A stretch of DNA of 64,000 nucleotides. Origin: Burkholderia plantarii (GTDB lineage Bacteria; Pseudomonadota; Gammaproteobacteria; Burkholderiales; Burkholderiaceae). A program made the position numbers and the translations under genes. The notes below the pieces were generated by a model that saw only the letters and a list, made by a program, of their open reading frames with translations, made no database searches and was not told where the DNA came from. Shown in pieces: positions 42,467-51,431 of the stretch. The stretch lies in NCBI RefSeq assembly GCF_001411805.1, contig NZ_CP007213.1, positions 1,364,001-1,428,000 of the forward strand, written 5' to 3'. Positions within the stretch are counted from its first letter, which is position 1. Every line of letters starts with the position of its first letter.

Positions 42467-44038
42467 TCACAGCGTCGCGCCGATGTGCCAGGGCACGAAT
42501 TCGTTCTGCCCGTAGCCGTGCAGCTCGCTTTGGGTGGGCGCGCCCGAGGCGGTGGCGAGCATGCGCTCGAAGATCCGCTGGCCGAGTTCGTCGATGCTCG
42601 TCTCGCCGTCGAGGATGGTGCCGCAGTTGATGTCGATGTCCTCGGCCTGGCGCCGCCACAACGCGGTGTTGGTGCCGAGCTTCAGCGACGGCGCCGGCGC
42701 GCAGCCGTAGGCCGAGCCGCGCCCGGTGGTGAAGCAGAGCAGGTTCGCGCCGCCCGCCACCTGGCCGGTGGCCGACACCGGATCGTAGCCGGGCGTGTCC
42801 ATGAACACGAGGCCCGCCGCGCGCACCGGCTCGGCGTAGAGATAGACGTCGACGAGGTTGGTGGTGCCGGCCTTGGCGACCGCGCCGAGCGATTTCTCGA
42901 GGATCGTGGTGAGGCCGCCGGCCTTGTTGCCGGCCGAGGGGTTGTTGTTGAGGTCGGCGTTCATGCGCCGGCAATGGTCCTCCCACCAGCGGATGCGCGC
43001 GAGCAGCTTTTCGCCGATCTCGGCCGACACGGCTCGGCGCGTGAGCAGGTGCTCGGCGCCATAGATCTCGGGTGTCTCCGACAGGATCGCGGTGCCGCCG
43101 TGCATGACGAGGCGGTCGACGGCCGCGCCGAGCGCCGGGTTCGCGGTGATCCCCGAATAGCCGTCCGAGCCGCCGCATTGCAGGCCGACGGTGAGGTGCC
43201 GGGCGTCCACCGGCTCGCGCCGCGCCGCGTTGGCGGCCGGCAGCATGGCCTTGACGGCGGCCACCCCGGCCGCGACGGTGGCGGCGGTGCCGCCGTTGGC
43301 CTGGATCGTCATGGTCTCGAGCGTTGCGCCGCGCTCGATCGACTGGTCGCGCATCAGCGCATCGATCTGGTTGGTCTCGCAGCCGAGCCCGACGACCAGC
43401 ACCGCCGCGAAGTTCGCGTGTCGCGCGTAGCCGCCGAGCGTGCGGCGCAGCAGCGTGATCGCCTCGCCGTCGGTGGAGGTCGCGCAGCCCAGGCCGTGGG
43501 TCAGCGCCACCACGCCGTCTACGTTCGGATAGTCGGCCAGCGCCTCGGGATGCACGTCGCGGCGGAAGCGGTCGGCGATCGCGCGCGCGGCGGTGGCCGA
43601 ACAGTTCACCGAGGTCAGGATGCCGATGTAGTTGCGCGTCGCGACGCGGCCGTCGGCTCGCACGATGCCGTCGAACGTGGCGCGTCCGGTGCCGGGCGCG
43701 GTCGGTTTCGCGTCGACGCCGATCGCGCCGTCACGCTCGAAGCTGCCCATCGACAGGTTGTGGGTGTGGACGTGCTCGCCAGGCTCGATCGCGCGCGAGG
43801 CGAAGCCGATGATCTGCCCGTAGCGCCGCACCGGCGCGCCGGCCGCCACCGCACGCCGCGCGATCTTGTGGCCGGCCGGCACCAGCCCGCGCACCGCCAG
43901 CCCGCCGTCGATGGTTGCGCCCGCAACCAGCTGATGGCGCGCGATCGACACGTCGTCGTCGGGGTGCAGCGTGAGCACGCCGGGCAGGGCGGGGGACACG
44001 GATGCGCCGGAGGCCGGGGGAGCGGTGTCGGGCTTCAT
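42467..44038 (-). CDS. UxaA-family sugar-acid dehydratase (altronate/galactarate dehydratase type)
   Basis: 523-residue iron-dependent hydro-lyase with a fused small SAF-like domain at the N-terminus (LHPDDDVSIARHQLVAGATIDGG). The large domain starts with RNYIGILTSVNCSATAARAIA and contains VVALTHGLGCATSTDGEA, VGLQCGGSDGYSGITANPALG and NNNPSAGNKAGGLTTI. The fused length separates it from the two-subunit SuyAB sulfolactate lyase. It dehydrates an aldonic or aldaric acid; the exact one is not predictable. ATG 44038 is used; a further in-frame ATG at 44104 exists. It is divergent from its likely LysR regulator. Confidence 0.88.
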   Translation of the reverse strand: MKPDTAPPASGASVSPALPGVLTLHPDDDVSIARHQLVAGATIDGGLAVRGLVPAGHKIARRAVAAGAPVRRYGQIIGFASRAIEPGEHVHTHNLSMGSFERDGAIGVDAKPTAPGTGRATFDGIVRADGRVATRNYIGILTSVNCSATAARAIADRFRRDVHPEALADYPNVDGVVALTHGLGCATSTDGEAITLLRRTLGGYARHANFAAVLVVGLGCETNQIDALMRDQSIERGATLETMTIQANGGTAATVAAGVAAVKAMLPAANAARREPVDARHLTVGLQCGGSDGYSGITANPALGAAVDRLVMHGGTAILSETPEIYGAEHLLTRRAVSAEIGEKLLARIRWWEDHCRRMNADLNNNPSAGNKAGGLTTILEKSLGAVAKAGTTNLVDVYLYAEPVRAAGLVFMDTPGYDPVSATGQVAGGANLLCFTTGRGSAYGCAPAPSLKLGTNTALWRRQAEDIDINCGTILDGETSIDELGQRIFERMLATASGAPTQSELHGYGQNEFVPWHIGATL

Positions 44039-44116
44039 GGGAGGTCTCGTTCGGATCGGGGAAGGGGGGATGGGCCCCGCATCGCTGCACTGTATGGTTG
44101 CCATCGATAAACGTCC

Positions 44117-44141
44117 AATCGAAGAATTGCTAGACTCGATT
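44117..44141. promoter_or_regulatory. LysR-type dyad between UxaA-type and LysR genes
   Basis: AATCGA-N13-TCGATT is a perfect 6-bp inverted repeat in the 137-bp divergent region, preceded by ATCGAT at 44103-44108. It is well placed as the binding site of the LysR protein starting at 44176. Confidence 0.5.
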
Positions 44142-44175
44142 CCATCCGGTTATCGCCGAATTCAGGTTTACCCTC

Positions 44176-45138
44176 ATGTCCCGACAAACCCTGCTGCTGC
44201 CCGCCACGCTGCCGTCGAAGCTGCGCTTTCGCCACCTGCAGCTGCTCGAACTGCTCGGCCGCACGCGCAACCTGCGCGCGGCGGCCGAGCAGATGCACAT
44301 GACGCAGCCGGCCGCCACCAAGATCCTCGGCGATATCGAAACGATGCTGGGCGCGCGGCTGTTCGAGCGGCTGCCGCGCGAGATGCGGCCGACCGACCTG
44401 GGCCTGCTCGCGATCCGCTACGCGAACACCACCATGGCCGATCTCGGCAGGTTCGCCGGCGAGTTCGTCACGCAGCAGGGCGGCGGCTACGGGCACCTGA
44501 CGGTGGGGGCGATTTCGGCCTCGGCCGCGCAGCTCGTGATCGCGGCGATCCGCGAGATCCACGGCCGGCGTCCGCGGCTCGTGATCAAGCTGGTCGAGCA
44601 GAGCAGCGATCAGCTCACGGCGTGGCTGGAGCAAAAGCAGCTCGACCTGATGATCGGCCGGCTCACCGAGCCGCGCCATCATGCGATCTTCGATGCGATT
44701 GCCCTGTCGGACGAGCCGGTCTGCTTCGTGGTGGGGCGCCACCATCCGCTGCTGGGCGCGCGCCGCGTGGACATGGCCGATCTGGGCCAGTGGCCGTGGA
44801 TTCTCTATCCGCCCGCCACGGCGATTCGCCAGCTGTTCGAGGAAACCTTCGCGAGCGCGGGACGGGTCGCGCCGGTCGGCATGGTGGAGACGCCGTCGAT
44901 CTTCTCGACGCTGGAGCTACTGCAGTCGACCGACATGATCTCGCTGCAGCCGATGGCGGTGGTGCGCAAGTCGCTCGACGACGGCGTGCTCGCCTGCCTG
45001 CCGATCCCGGTGCGCCGCAGCATGAGCCACTACAGCGCGATCACGCGCAAGAACGAGCCGCTGCCGCCGGCCGTCGACGAATTCATCGCGATCCTGCGGC
45101 GGCGCGCGAGCGAGCGCGCGGCGGCGCAGGAAGCGTAG
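44176..45138 (+). CDS. LysR-family regulator of the sugar-acid cluster
   Basis: 320-residue LysR protein of the GbpR/TdcA-like branch: LRFRHLQLLELLGRTRNLRAAAEQMHMTQPAATKILGDIETMLGARLFERLPREMRPT at the N-terminus and WILYPPATAIRQLFEETF in the effector domain. The GbpR-like type often controls sugar or aromatic catabolism. It is divergent from the UxaA-type gene, and the dyad at 44117-44141 lies in the gap. It is separate from the truncated LysR at 40.7 kb. Confidence 0.88.
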   Translation: MSRQTLLLPATLPSKLRFRHLQLLELLGRTRNLRAAAEQMHMTQPAATKILGDIETMLGARLFERLPREMRPTDLGLLAIRYANTTMADLGRFAGEFVTQQGGGYGHLTVGAISASAAQLVIAAIREIHGRRPRLVIKLVEQSSDQLTAWLEQKQLDLMIGRLTEPRHHAIFDAIALSDEPVCFVVGRHHPLLGARRVDMADLGQWPWILYPPATAIRQLFEETFASAGRVAPVGMVETPSIFSTLELLQSTDMISLQPMAVVRKSLDDGVLACLPIPVRRSMSHYSAITRKNEPLPPAVDEFIAILRRRASERAAAQEA

Positions 45139-45194
45139 CGCGCGGAGGGCGCGCTACGGGCGGCGGCGGGCTGCCTGCGTGGTATCCGCCGGGT

Positions 45195-45902
45195 TCAGGA
45201 CACGTTCGCGCTGCAGCTCGGGTACGGCGCCTTTTCGCCGGCCACGATCGGGCAGACCTTCAGCGGCATCAGGTTGCGGATCCGCTGCAGCCACATCTCG
45301 GCGTCGATGGTGGTGGGCTTGGTGGCCTGCGGGCCGCGCTGCGCCCATTGCAGCGTGTACAGGTCCTTGGCGCCCTTCACGACGGTGATCGCCGTGGTCT
45401 CGCTGTGGCCCGCGCTGGCGGCGGCGTTGCCGCAGCTGACGACCATCGAGAACGCATCGCTGCCGTTGAGCTTGCCGTCGAAGATGCCCTTGGCCGCGAA
45501 GCTCTGCGGGCAGGCGCGCTGGAAGCCGGCCGCGATGCTGGTCGCATAGCTCTTCGCGTTCGCTTCCGGGTGCTTGGCGATGACGTTCTGCGCGCCCGTG
45601 AGCGTGATCATCTGCGTCCAGTTCGCATTGGTTTCGCCGGGCAGCACCCATTCGTGCGCGTAGTCGTCGGCATGCGTGCCTTCGTAAATCGACACGAAGC
45701 GCGTGGGCAGGCGGAAGTAGACGAGCTGGTTGAAGATCGGGGCGATCGTTGCGATCACCGGCAATACGGGTTGCGTCGACTGCACGCCGGCGGGGGCCGC
45801 GGGCGCGCTGCCTTGCGCGTGGGCGCCGATGGCGAGCGTCAGGGTCAGCAGCGAGCCGGCGACGAGCGCCGCGGGGCGCGCATGGGATCGGTTAACACGC
45901 AT
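45195..45902 (-). CDS. Periplasmic protein of unknown function
   Basis: 235 residues. A signal peptide (1-31, AALVAGSLLTLTLAIGAHAQG) is followed by a mature domain with four cysteines (in RACPQSF, VVSCGN, LKVCPIV and YPSCSAN). The Cys pairing suggests disulfides in the periplasm. Readable stretches include YFRLPTRFVSIYEGTHADDYAHEWVLPGETNANWTQMITLTG. No known domain was recognised. GAGGAAATC precedes ATG 45902. It is convergent with the LysR gene. Confidence 0.75.
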   Translation of the reverse strand: MRVNRSHARPAALVAGSLLTLTLAIGAHAQGSAPAAPAGVQSTQPVLPVIATIAPIFNQLVYFRLPTRFVSIYEGTHADDYAHEWVLPGETNANWTQMITLTGAQNVIAKHPEANAKSYATSIAAGFQRACPQSFAAKGIFDGKLNGSDAFSMVVSCGNAAASAGHSETTAITVVKGAKDLYTLQWAQRGPQATKPTTIDAEMWLQRIRNLMPLKVCPIVAGEKAPYPSCSANVS

Positions 45903-46521
45903 GATTTCCTCGTGATGGTGGGCATCGGTTTCGGTGGCGGCGTGCCTTAGCTTGCGAATGTAGCGCAAACGCGTCGCATCGGTCGATGGTTTTACGCTCT
46001 GCAACATGTTGCAGAGCAGGCGCCGCTGCGCTGCGGCATGGTGCGGACACAATCTTTCGGCGCGTTGCCAATGCGTGCCGACGTGACGGGCGGGGCAGGT
46101 TGGCCGGCCGTCGTGATGCGGGCATGGCAACCGAACATGGCGGTGTCGCGGGGAAATGGTTGTGCGTGCATCGATACCGGGAAAGCGGTTTGATTCGCAT
46201 GACTGAATGATTGGCGAGACCATTGCAGGTTCGCCGGTGTTCGTCGAAGCGGCCTGAGTCGGTGGCCCGGAGGCGCGGCGTCGTCACCGGGCCATGGGTG
46301 ATCCGAGGCACCGCCTGTTCGCGGCGGCATGATGGCGGCCGGACCGGGATTCGGGTCGTGGAGCGTTGTGTCGCGTTCCTTCAAGAGGTACGATGTCGCT
46401 TGACACAAATTACAAACCGCCATCACGGTACGGAATGCATGCCCGCCATGTCATGAAGAAACAGGGTGTTCTGCGTAATTTAGTTGTCTGACGACAGTTG
46501 AGATAGAGGAGGAGAACCACG
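45903..46521. other. Divergent intergenic, no gene seen
   Basis: 619 bp between two divergent secreted-protein genes. TTGACA at 46400-46405 is a consensus -35 but lacks a good -10 at 16-18 bp. TGTC-TGAC-GACA (46485-46496) is a small dyad just before the AGGAGGAG ribosome-binding site of the next gene. No domain-bearing frame is present. Confidence 0.45.
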
Positions 46522-47631
46522 ATGAAGAACCGACGCGCGCCGCGCGTGCTGGTCGCGGCGATTTCCCTGGCCAGCACGCTGGCCATGGTCGCGGCCGCCC
46601 ATGCGGCCACTTACGCCTACGTGTCGAACGCCGACAGCCACGACATCTCGGTGCTGCGGCTCGATACCGGCTCGGGCGCGGTGACGCCGGTCGAGACGGT
46701 GGACGTGGGCGGCACGGTGATGCCGATGGCGCTGTCGCCCGACCATCGACGCCTCTACGCGGGCATCCGTTCGCAGCCGTACCGCGTGCTCAGCTTCGCG
46801 CCGAATCCGCTCGACGGACGCCTCACGCAGCTCGGCAGCGCGCCGCTCGCGAACAGCATGCCGTTCATCTCGACCGACGCCACCGGCCGCTACCTGCTCT
46901 CGGCGTCCTACGACGGCAACCTGCTCGCCGTGAATTCGATCGGCGCGGACGGCGTGGCGGGGCCGGTGCAGCAGACCATTCCGACCGGCCCGAAGGCGCA
47001 CGCGATCCTGACCACGCCCGACAATCGCGTGGCGTTCGCCTCGGTGCTCGGCGCCGACGCCTGGCTGCGGCTCGGCTTCGACGCGGCCACCGGCCGGCTG
47101 ACGCCCGACGCGACGCCCGGCTACGCGCTGCCGCCGCACTCGGGGCCGCGCCACTTCCGGTTCGCGCCGGACGGCCGCTTCGTCTACCTGATCGACGAAC
47201 TCGACGGCAAGCTGCACGTGCTCGCGTTCGATCGCGACCACGATCGCGCCCGGCCGGTCCAGACCGTGTCGATCCTGCCGGCCGGCTTCGGCGCGCAGAC
47301 GCCGTGGGGCGCCGACCTGCACCTGACGCCGGACGGCCGGTTCCTCTACGTGTCGGAGCGCACCTCCAGCACGCTCGGCATCTATCGCGTCGACCAGGGC
47401 AACGGGCACCTGACGCGGATCGGCACGGTGCCGACCGAGAAGCAGCCGCGCGGCTTCGCGATCGATCCGTCGGGCCGCTACCTGCTCGCGGTCGGGCAGC
47501 TGTCCACCGCCCTGCGCACCTACCGGATCGATCGGGCCACCGGCGCGCTGACGGCGCTCGGCGAGACGCCGGTGGGCAAGGGCGCGAACTGGGTGGAGAT
47601 CGTCGACTTCCCGGGTTCGAACGCGGACTGA
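46522..47631 (+). CDS. Secreted lactonase-like beta-propeller (YbhE/Pgl family)
   Basis: 369 residues with a signal peptide (1-28, LVAAISLASTLAMVAAAHA) and a seven-bladed propeller of the 6-phosphogluconolactonase/lactonase family. The blade repeats are visible: ALSPDHRRLYAGIRS, STDATGRYLLSASYDGN, TTPDNRVAFASVLG, FAPDGRFVYLIDELDGKLHVL, LTPDGRFLYVSERTSSTLGIYRV and IDPSGRYLLAVGQ. Because it is exported, its substrate would be a periplasmic lactone or sugar derivative, not 6-phosphogluconolactone. A strong AGGAGGAG Shine-Dalgarno precedes the ATG. Confidence 0.85.
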   Translation: MKNRRAPRVLVAAISLASTLAMVAAAHAATYAYVSNADSHDISVLRLDTGSGAVTPVETVDVGGTVMPMALSPDHRRLYAGIRSQPYRVLSFAPNPLDGRLTQLGSAPLANSMPFISTDATGRYLLSASYDGNLLAVNSIGADGVAGPVQQTIPTGPKAHAILTTPDNRVAFASVLGADAWLRLGFDAATGRLTPDATPGYALPPHSGPRHFRFAPDGRFVYLIDELDGKLHVLAFDRDHDRARPVQTVSILPAGFGAQTPWGADLHLTPDGRFLYVSERTSSTLGIYRVDQGNGHLTRIGTVPTEKQPRGFAIDPSGRYLLAVGQLSTALRTYRIDRATGALTALGETPVGKGANWVEIVDFPGSNAD

Positions 47632-47958
47632 TCCGGTCGGTAAGGATGCCGGCATGCACCGCCGCGGGGCGGCGCGGCCGGGAGCCGGCATCGGGGAGCC
47701 GGAGGCCGGGCTTCACTGTTCGCGAGCCGGTATCCAGTAGTCGGCGTGCGGGCTTCGGCGTTCGGGTGTCGGCATTCCGGAGTCGTCGCGCAGGCGTCGG
47801 CCAGGCTTCGGCGTCCGGCCGGGATCCGATTCCGCCGCAAAAGCGCGACCGTCATCAAGGCCGGGTACGATCGGGGCTGGCCTTGCCCGCGGCCGCCGTG
47901 CGAGGATCTCGCATCCGGCCGATCCCTTGTCCACGCCGTTCGCGGCCCCCGATCCACG
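47632..47958. other. Intergenic, low-complexity
   Basis: 327 bp with an irregular repetition of short motifs around GGCTTCGGCGT, GTCGGCAT and GAGCCGG between 47680 and 47820. No gene or clear terminator. Confidence 0.5.
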
Positions 47959-48522
47959 ATGACTCCGCTCGACTCCTTTCCCCGCCTGCAGACGCGGCGG
48001 CTCGTATTGCGCGAGCTGGCGCCGGCCGACGCGGCGGCGCTCTACGCGATCCACGGCGACGCGGAGGCGATGCGCTGGTACGGCTCCGAGCCGATGACGG
48101 CGCCGGGGCAGGCGGCGCGGCTGATCGATACGTTCACGGCGTGGCGCATCGCCGGCACCGGCGTGCGCTGGGGCATCGAGCGCCGCATCGACGGCGCGCT
48201 GATCGGCACCTGCGGGCTGTTTCGCTGGAGCCGCGCATGGCGCAGCTGCACGATCGGCTATGAACTCGCGCGCGGCGCGCGCGGGCAGGGCTTCATGCGC
48301 GAGGCGCTGGGCGCCGTGCTCGAGCATGGCTTCGACACGATGGGACTGAACCGCGTCGAGGCGCGCGTCCACCCCGAGAACGACGCCTCGCTGCGGATCC
48401 TGGCCGCGCTCGGGTTCGCGCGCGAAGGCTATCAGCGGCAGGCCGGCTACTGGAACGGCGAGTTTCGCGATCTCGTTCAATACGCCCTGCTGCGCGACGA
48501 ATACCGCGCGCCGGCGGCCTGA
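47959..48522 (+). CDS. RimJ/RimL-type GNAT acetyltransferase
   Basis: 187 residues: LQTRRLVLRELAPADAAALYAIHGDAEAMRWYGSEPM, IGTCGLFRWSRAWRSCTIGYELARGARGQGFMREALGAVLEHGFDTMGLNRVEARVHPENDASLRILAALGFAREG. This is a complete GNAT domain with the acetyl-CoA loop ARGARGQGFM. RimJ/RimL relatives acetylate ribosomal proteins; others act on amino groups of drugs or metabolites. No strong Shine-Dalgarno. It is followed 112 bp later by a VOC protein gene. Confidence 0.9.
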   Translation: MTPLDSFPRLQTRRLVLRELAPADAAALYAIHGDAEAMRWYGSEPMTAPGQAARLIDTFTAWRIAGTGVRWGIERRIDGALIGTCGLFRWSRAWRSCTIGYELARGARGQGFMREALGAVLEHGFDTMGLNRVEARVHPENDASLRILAALGFAREGYQRQAGYWNGEFRDLVQYALLRDEYRAPAA

Positions 48523-48634
48523 TCCACCGCGCTCGCCGGCCGAGCCCCATGCCGACGGAACTGCCCCACGCCACGGCGCCGCGCGCGATCCGCGCTTATC
48601 ATCGGCGTTTCATCTCCGACACGAGGCAGATCCG

Positions 48635-49036
48635 ATGCGAACCCTCATGCGCGTGGCCCGGCCCGTGGGCGATCTCGAACGGGCGGCGCGGATGTATCGC
48701 GAGGCGCTCGCGCTCGACGTCGTCGGCCGCTTCGCGGCCCATGCCGGCTTCGACGGCGTGATGCTCGGCCGCGACGGGCTCGACTACCACTTCGAATTCA
48801 CGGTCTGCCGCGCGCATCCGGTCGCGCCGGCGCCGACCGTCGACGACCTGATCGTCTTCTACCTGCCCGACGCGGCCGACTGGGCCGCCGCCTGCGCGCG
48901 CTTCGAGGCGGCCGGCTTCGCGCGCGTCGCGTCGTTCAACCCGTACTGGGACGCGCAGGGGCGCACCTACGTCGATCCCGACGGCTACCGCACCGTTCTG
49001 CAGCGGGCGGCATGGCGCGGCGGGCGCGCCGAATGA
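48635..49036 (+). CDS. VOC-family (glyoxalase-like) protein
   Basis: 133 residues of the vicinal-oxygen-chelate fold: MRVARPVGDLERAARMYREALALDVVGRF, DYHFEFTVCRAHPVAPAPTVDDLIVFYLPD and PYWDAQGRTYVDPDGYRTVLQRA. The YycE-like branch has no proven function. GAGG 10 bases upstream fits ATG 48635. Confidence 0.85.
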   Translation: MRTLMRVARPVGDLERAARMYREALALDVVGRFAAHAGFDGVMLGRDGLDYHFEFTVCRAHPVAPAPTVDDLIVFYLPDAADWAAACARFEAAGFARVASFNPYWDAQGRTYVDPDGYRTVLQRAAWRGGRAE

Positions 49037-49073
49037 GCCGCGCCGCGCCCGCCGCCGCCGCCGCTGTGCCGGC

Positions 49074-50240
49074 TTAGAACGTGTGGCGCAGGCCCACCGT
49101 GACGGCCACCTGCGTGTCGGTGGACGACGGCGAGAGCGTGTTGATCATCGCGTGCGAGAGCACCGAGCCCGCCGGCGCGCCGTGGACGTTCTGGTAGACG
49201 CCTTCCAGATAGACGTCGGTGCGCTTGCTGAGCGCGTAGTCGGTCTGCAGCATCGCGGTGTTCCAGCCCGGCGACGCGCCGTCGTAGGCGCCGCGCGTGT
49301 AGGTGTAGGCACCCGACACGCTGAGCGCGCTGGTCAGCGCGTACTTCGCGTTGACCTCGTAGTTGTCGAGCCGCAGCGTGCCGTTCAGGCCGCCCGCCGA
49401 GCTGTCGCCGGCGCCGAGATAGGTGCCGGTGCCGAACGAGAACACGCCGGTGGCGTCGTCGATCTGCGTGTGGCTCCAGACCAGCCCGACGGTGGCCGCG
49501 CCGAACGTGTAGTTGCCGCCGAGCGACCAGATCCGCTGGCGCCGCGCGACGAAATTCGCGCTCGCGTCGCTGGCCGTGATCGCGCCGGCGCCGCTGCCGG
49601 CGTTGGCGAACTGCAGGTAGCCGGCCGCGAGGTTGACGGGGCCCTGCGCATACGACAGCGCGAAGCCGTAGGCGCGGTTGTCGGCGAAGCTGCCGGCCTT
49701 GTTGCTGAAGCCGTACATGGTTTCGAAGGTCAGGCCGCGCCAGGTCGGGCTCGCGTACTTCACGGTGTTGTTCACCACCACCGAGTTCGCGGCCAGGTTG
49801 TCGTTCTCGAACGGATGCGCGGCGATGCTGCCGCCCCAGGTGTTCAGTTCCGCCGTGAGCGGGCCGACCAGATCGTTCAACACGTCGAACTGGCGGCCCA
49901 GCGTGAGCGTGCCGGCCTGGTCGCTTTGCAGCCCGACCCACGCCTGCGAGCCGAAGCCGTCGCCCGAGAACGCCTGCGCGCCGTTGTTGAGCAGGAAACC
50001 CTGTTCCAGCTTGAACACCGCGTGCAGGCCGCCGCCCAGATCCTCGCTGCCCTTCAGGCCGAACACGGTGTTCTGCGTGGAGCTGCTGTTCTCCTGCCAG
50101 TTGCTGTGGCCGAGCTGGTTGTTGGTGTAGACGAGGCCGGTGTCGATCAGGCCGTAGAGCGTGACGCTGCTTTGCGCATGGACGGATGCCGAGGCGGCGA
50201 GCGCGCCGACGAGCGCGGCGCTGATCAGGGTGGGTTTCAT
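49074..50240 (-). CDS. Outer-membrane porin, Gram-negative OmpC/OpcP type
   Basis: 388-residue beta-barrel porin with signal peptide (1-22, MKPTLISAALVGALAASASVHA) and the family opening QSSVTLYGLIDTGLVYTNN. SEDLGGGLHAVFKLEQGF and WVGLQSDQAGTLTLGRQFD follow, and it ends with the C-terminal Phe needed for barrel assembly (VTVGLRHTF). This is the common Burkholderia trimeric porin. GGAG precedes the ATG. An AT-rich region at 50490-50580 holds its promoter. Confidence 0.95.
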   Translation of the reverse strand: MKPTLISAALVGALAASASVHAQSSVTLYGLIDTGLVYTNNQLGHSNWQENSSSTQNTVFGLKGSEDLGGGLHAVFKLEQGFLLNNGAQAFSGDGFGSQAWVGLQSDQAGTLTLGRQFDVLNDLVGPLTAELNTWGGSIAAHPFENDNLAANSVVVNNTVKYASPTWRGLTFETMYGFSNKAGSFADNRAYGFALSYAQGPVNLAAGYLQFANAGSGAGAITASDASANFVARRQRIWSLGGNYTFGAATVGLVWSHTQIDDATGVFSFGTGTYLGAGDSSAGGLNGTLRLDNYEVNAKYALTSALSVSGAYTYTRGAYDGASPGWNTAMLQTDYALSKRTDVYLEGVYQNVHGAPAGSVLSHAMINTLSPSSTDTQVAVTVGLRHTF

Positions 50241-50807
50241 CGAAAAGGCTCCAGTTGGACGATGACGGTTCCGGAATCGGCCGGCCGCGCCATGCGGCGC
50301 GTAATGCGGGTTTCACATTGCGCCGGGAGAGGCGCGCGCCGGCATTCGGAAAATGGACGAAAGCGCGAATCATTCGCCACTCGGCGCAGCGTTTTCGTCA
50401 ATTGCCGTCGGACCGGCGACAGGCTTGCAGGGCGGCCTTGGCGCGGCAATCCGGCGCGATTCACTGAATTGGCAACGGGTCGCATCTTAGAACGCCGAAA
50501 ATAAAAATGGCATTCAAAACAGCCGGTCGTGGTATCAAAAAAACAGAACGATTTTTTATATTTTTTATTCGGTACCGCCTGATTCCGGCGGATTCCGCTT
50601 TTTGTGAAACCCCGGCAATCGGCGTGGCGGCATGGCGAGGCTTTCATGATGTTTGGAATGGGTTTGCGCGTGGCTTTCACGATTGCCGGGGCCGCATGCC
50701 GATGCGATGATGTCGCGCGTCGCGTATCCGTGTCCGTATCCGTCGCCGGCTGTTCCGCTCGCGCCGCTTGCGCCGTTTCATTTCCGATCCACCGAAGGAG
50801 CGCACGC
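50241..50807. other. Divergent intergenic with AT-rich island
   Basis: 567 bp between the porin and lipoprotein starts. 50490-50580 is strikingly AT-rich for this genome and includes poly-A/T runs on the porin side. It is probably the porin promoter. No gene seen. Confidence 0.55.
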
Positions 50808-51431
50808 TTGCATCCCGTTCCGTCTCCCGCCCCGCGCCGGCGTTCATTCCGACTTCCGGGCCTGCTCGTGCCGGCGCTGGCCGCCGCCGCGCTGCTGTCG
50901 GCCTGCGCCGGCGGCGCGCCGCGCGAGCTGCCGCCGCCGCCTTCGCCGCCGATCCCGGCCGGCATGACGGGCGCGCAGCTGCTGCCGCGCGGCTACGTCT
51001 GCCAGGACTGCGCGATCGATTTCCTGCTCGGCGCGATCACGCCGCCGGCCCACGGGCTGATGCTGGTGCGCGGCGGGTTCATGACGCCGCAGGCGATCTG
51101 GATCGTGGTCGATTACGACGCGCGGCGCGTTTCGCGCATCGTCACGGCCGCCTCGCAGGACGCGCGGGGCCGCTTCGCGCTGCGCGCGCTTGCACGCAAC
51201 GACGGGCCGCTGAGCACGGGCGAGCTCTCCGGCATCCGCTCGGACGCCGACGCGATCTGGATCTCGACCCACACGCTGCGCTCGAAATCGGCCGCCGATA
51301 CCACCTGGAGCCTTTATCTGATCGACGGCGGGGCGGTGCGCCACGAGTTCGGCATCGGCCAGCCGGGCGAGGGCGCGGCGCGGCTCGCCGACGATCTCGA
51401 CGGCATCGTGCGGCACGCGATCGGCGGCTGA
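50808..51431 (+). CDS. Lipoprotein with TTG start, unknown function
   Basis: 207 residues from TTG 50808. AGGAG at 50796-50800 is ideally spaced for it, and this start gives a clean lipoprotein signal: basic RRRSFRL, hydrophobic LLVPALAAAA and the lipobox LLSAC with Cys33. The mature part begins AGGAPRELPPPPSPPIPAGMTGAQLLPRGYVCQDC, contains two Cys in a CQDC motif and then about 130 residues with no domain I recognise (TPQAIWIVVDYDARRVSRIVTAAS). It may be outer-membrane anchored because residue +2 is Ala, not Asp. Longer upstream frames lack an initiation signal. Confidence 0.75.
   Translation: MHPVPSPAPRRRSFRLPGLLVPALAAAALLSACAGGAPRELPPPPSPPIPAGMTGAQLLPRGYVCQDCAIDFLLGAITPPAHGLMLVRGGFMTPQAIWIVVDYDARRVSRIVTAASQDARGRFALRALARNDGPLSTGELSGIRSDADAIWISTHTLRSKSAADTTWSLYLIDGGAVRHEFGIGQPGEGAARLADDLDGIVRHAIGG

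Noticed and set aside
42467..44038. SuyAB sulfolactate lyase
   Set aside because: SuyA and SuyB are separate short proteins; here the SAF-like and large domains are fused in one 523-residue protein.
46400..46428. Consensus TTGACA ahead of the lactonase-like gene as a promoter
   Set aside because: The hexamer 17 bp downstream is TCACGG, not a usable -10; kept only as a comment in the intergenic entry.
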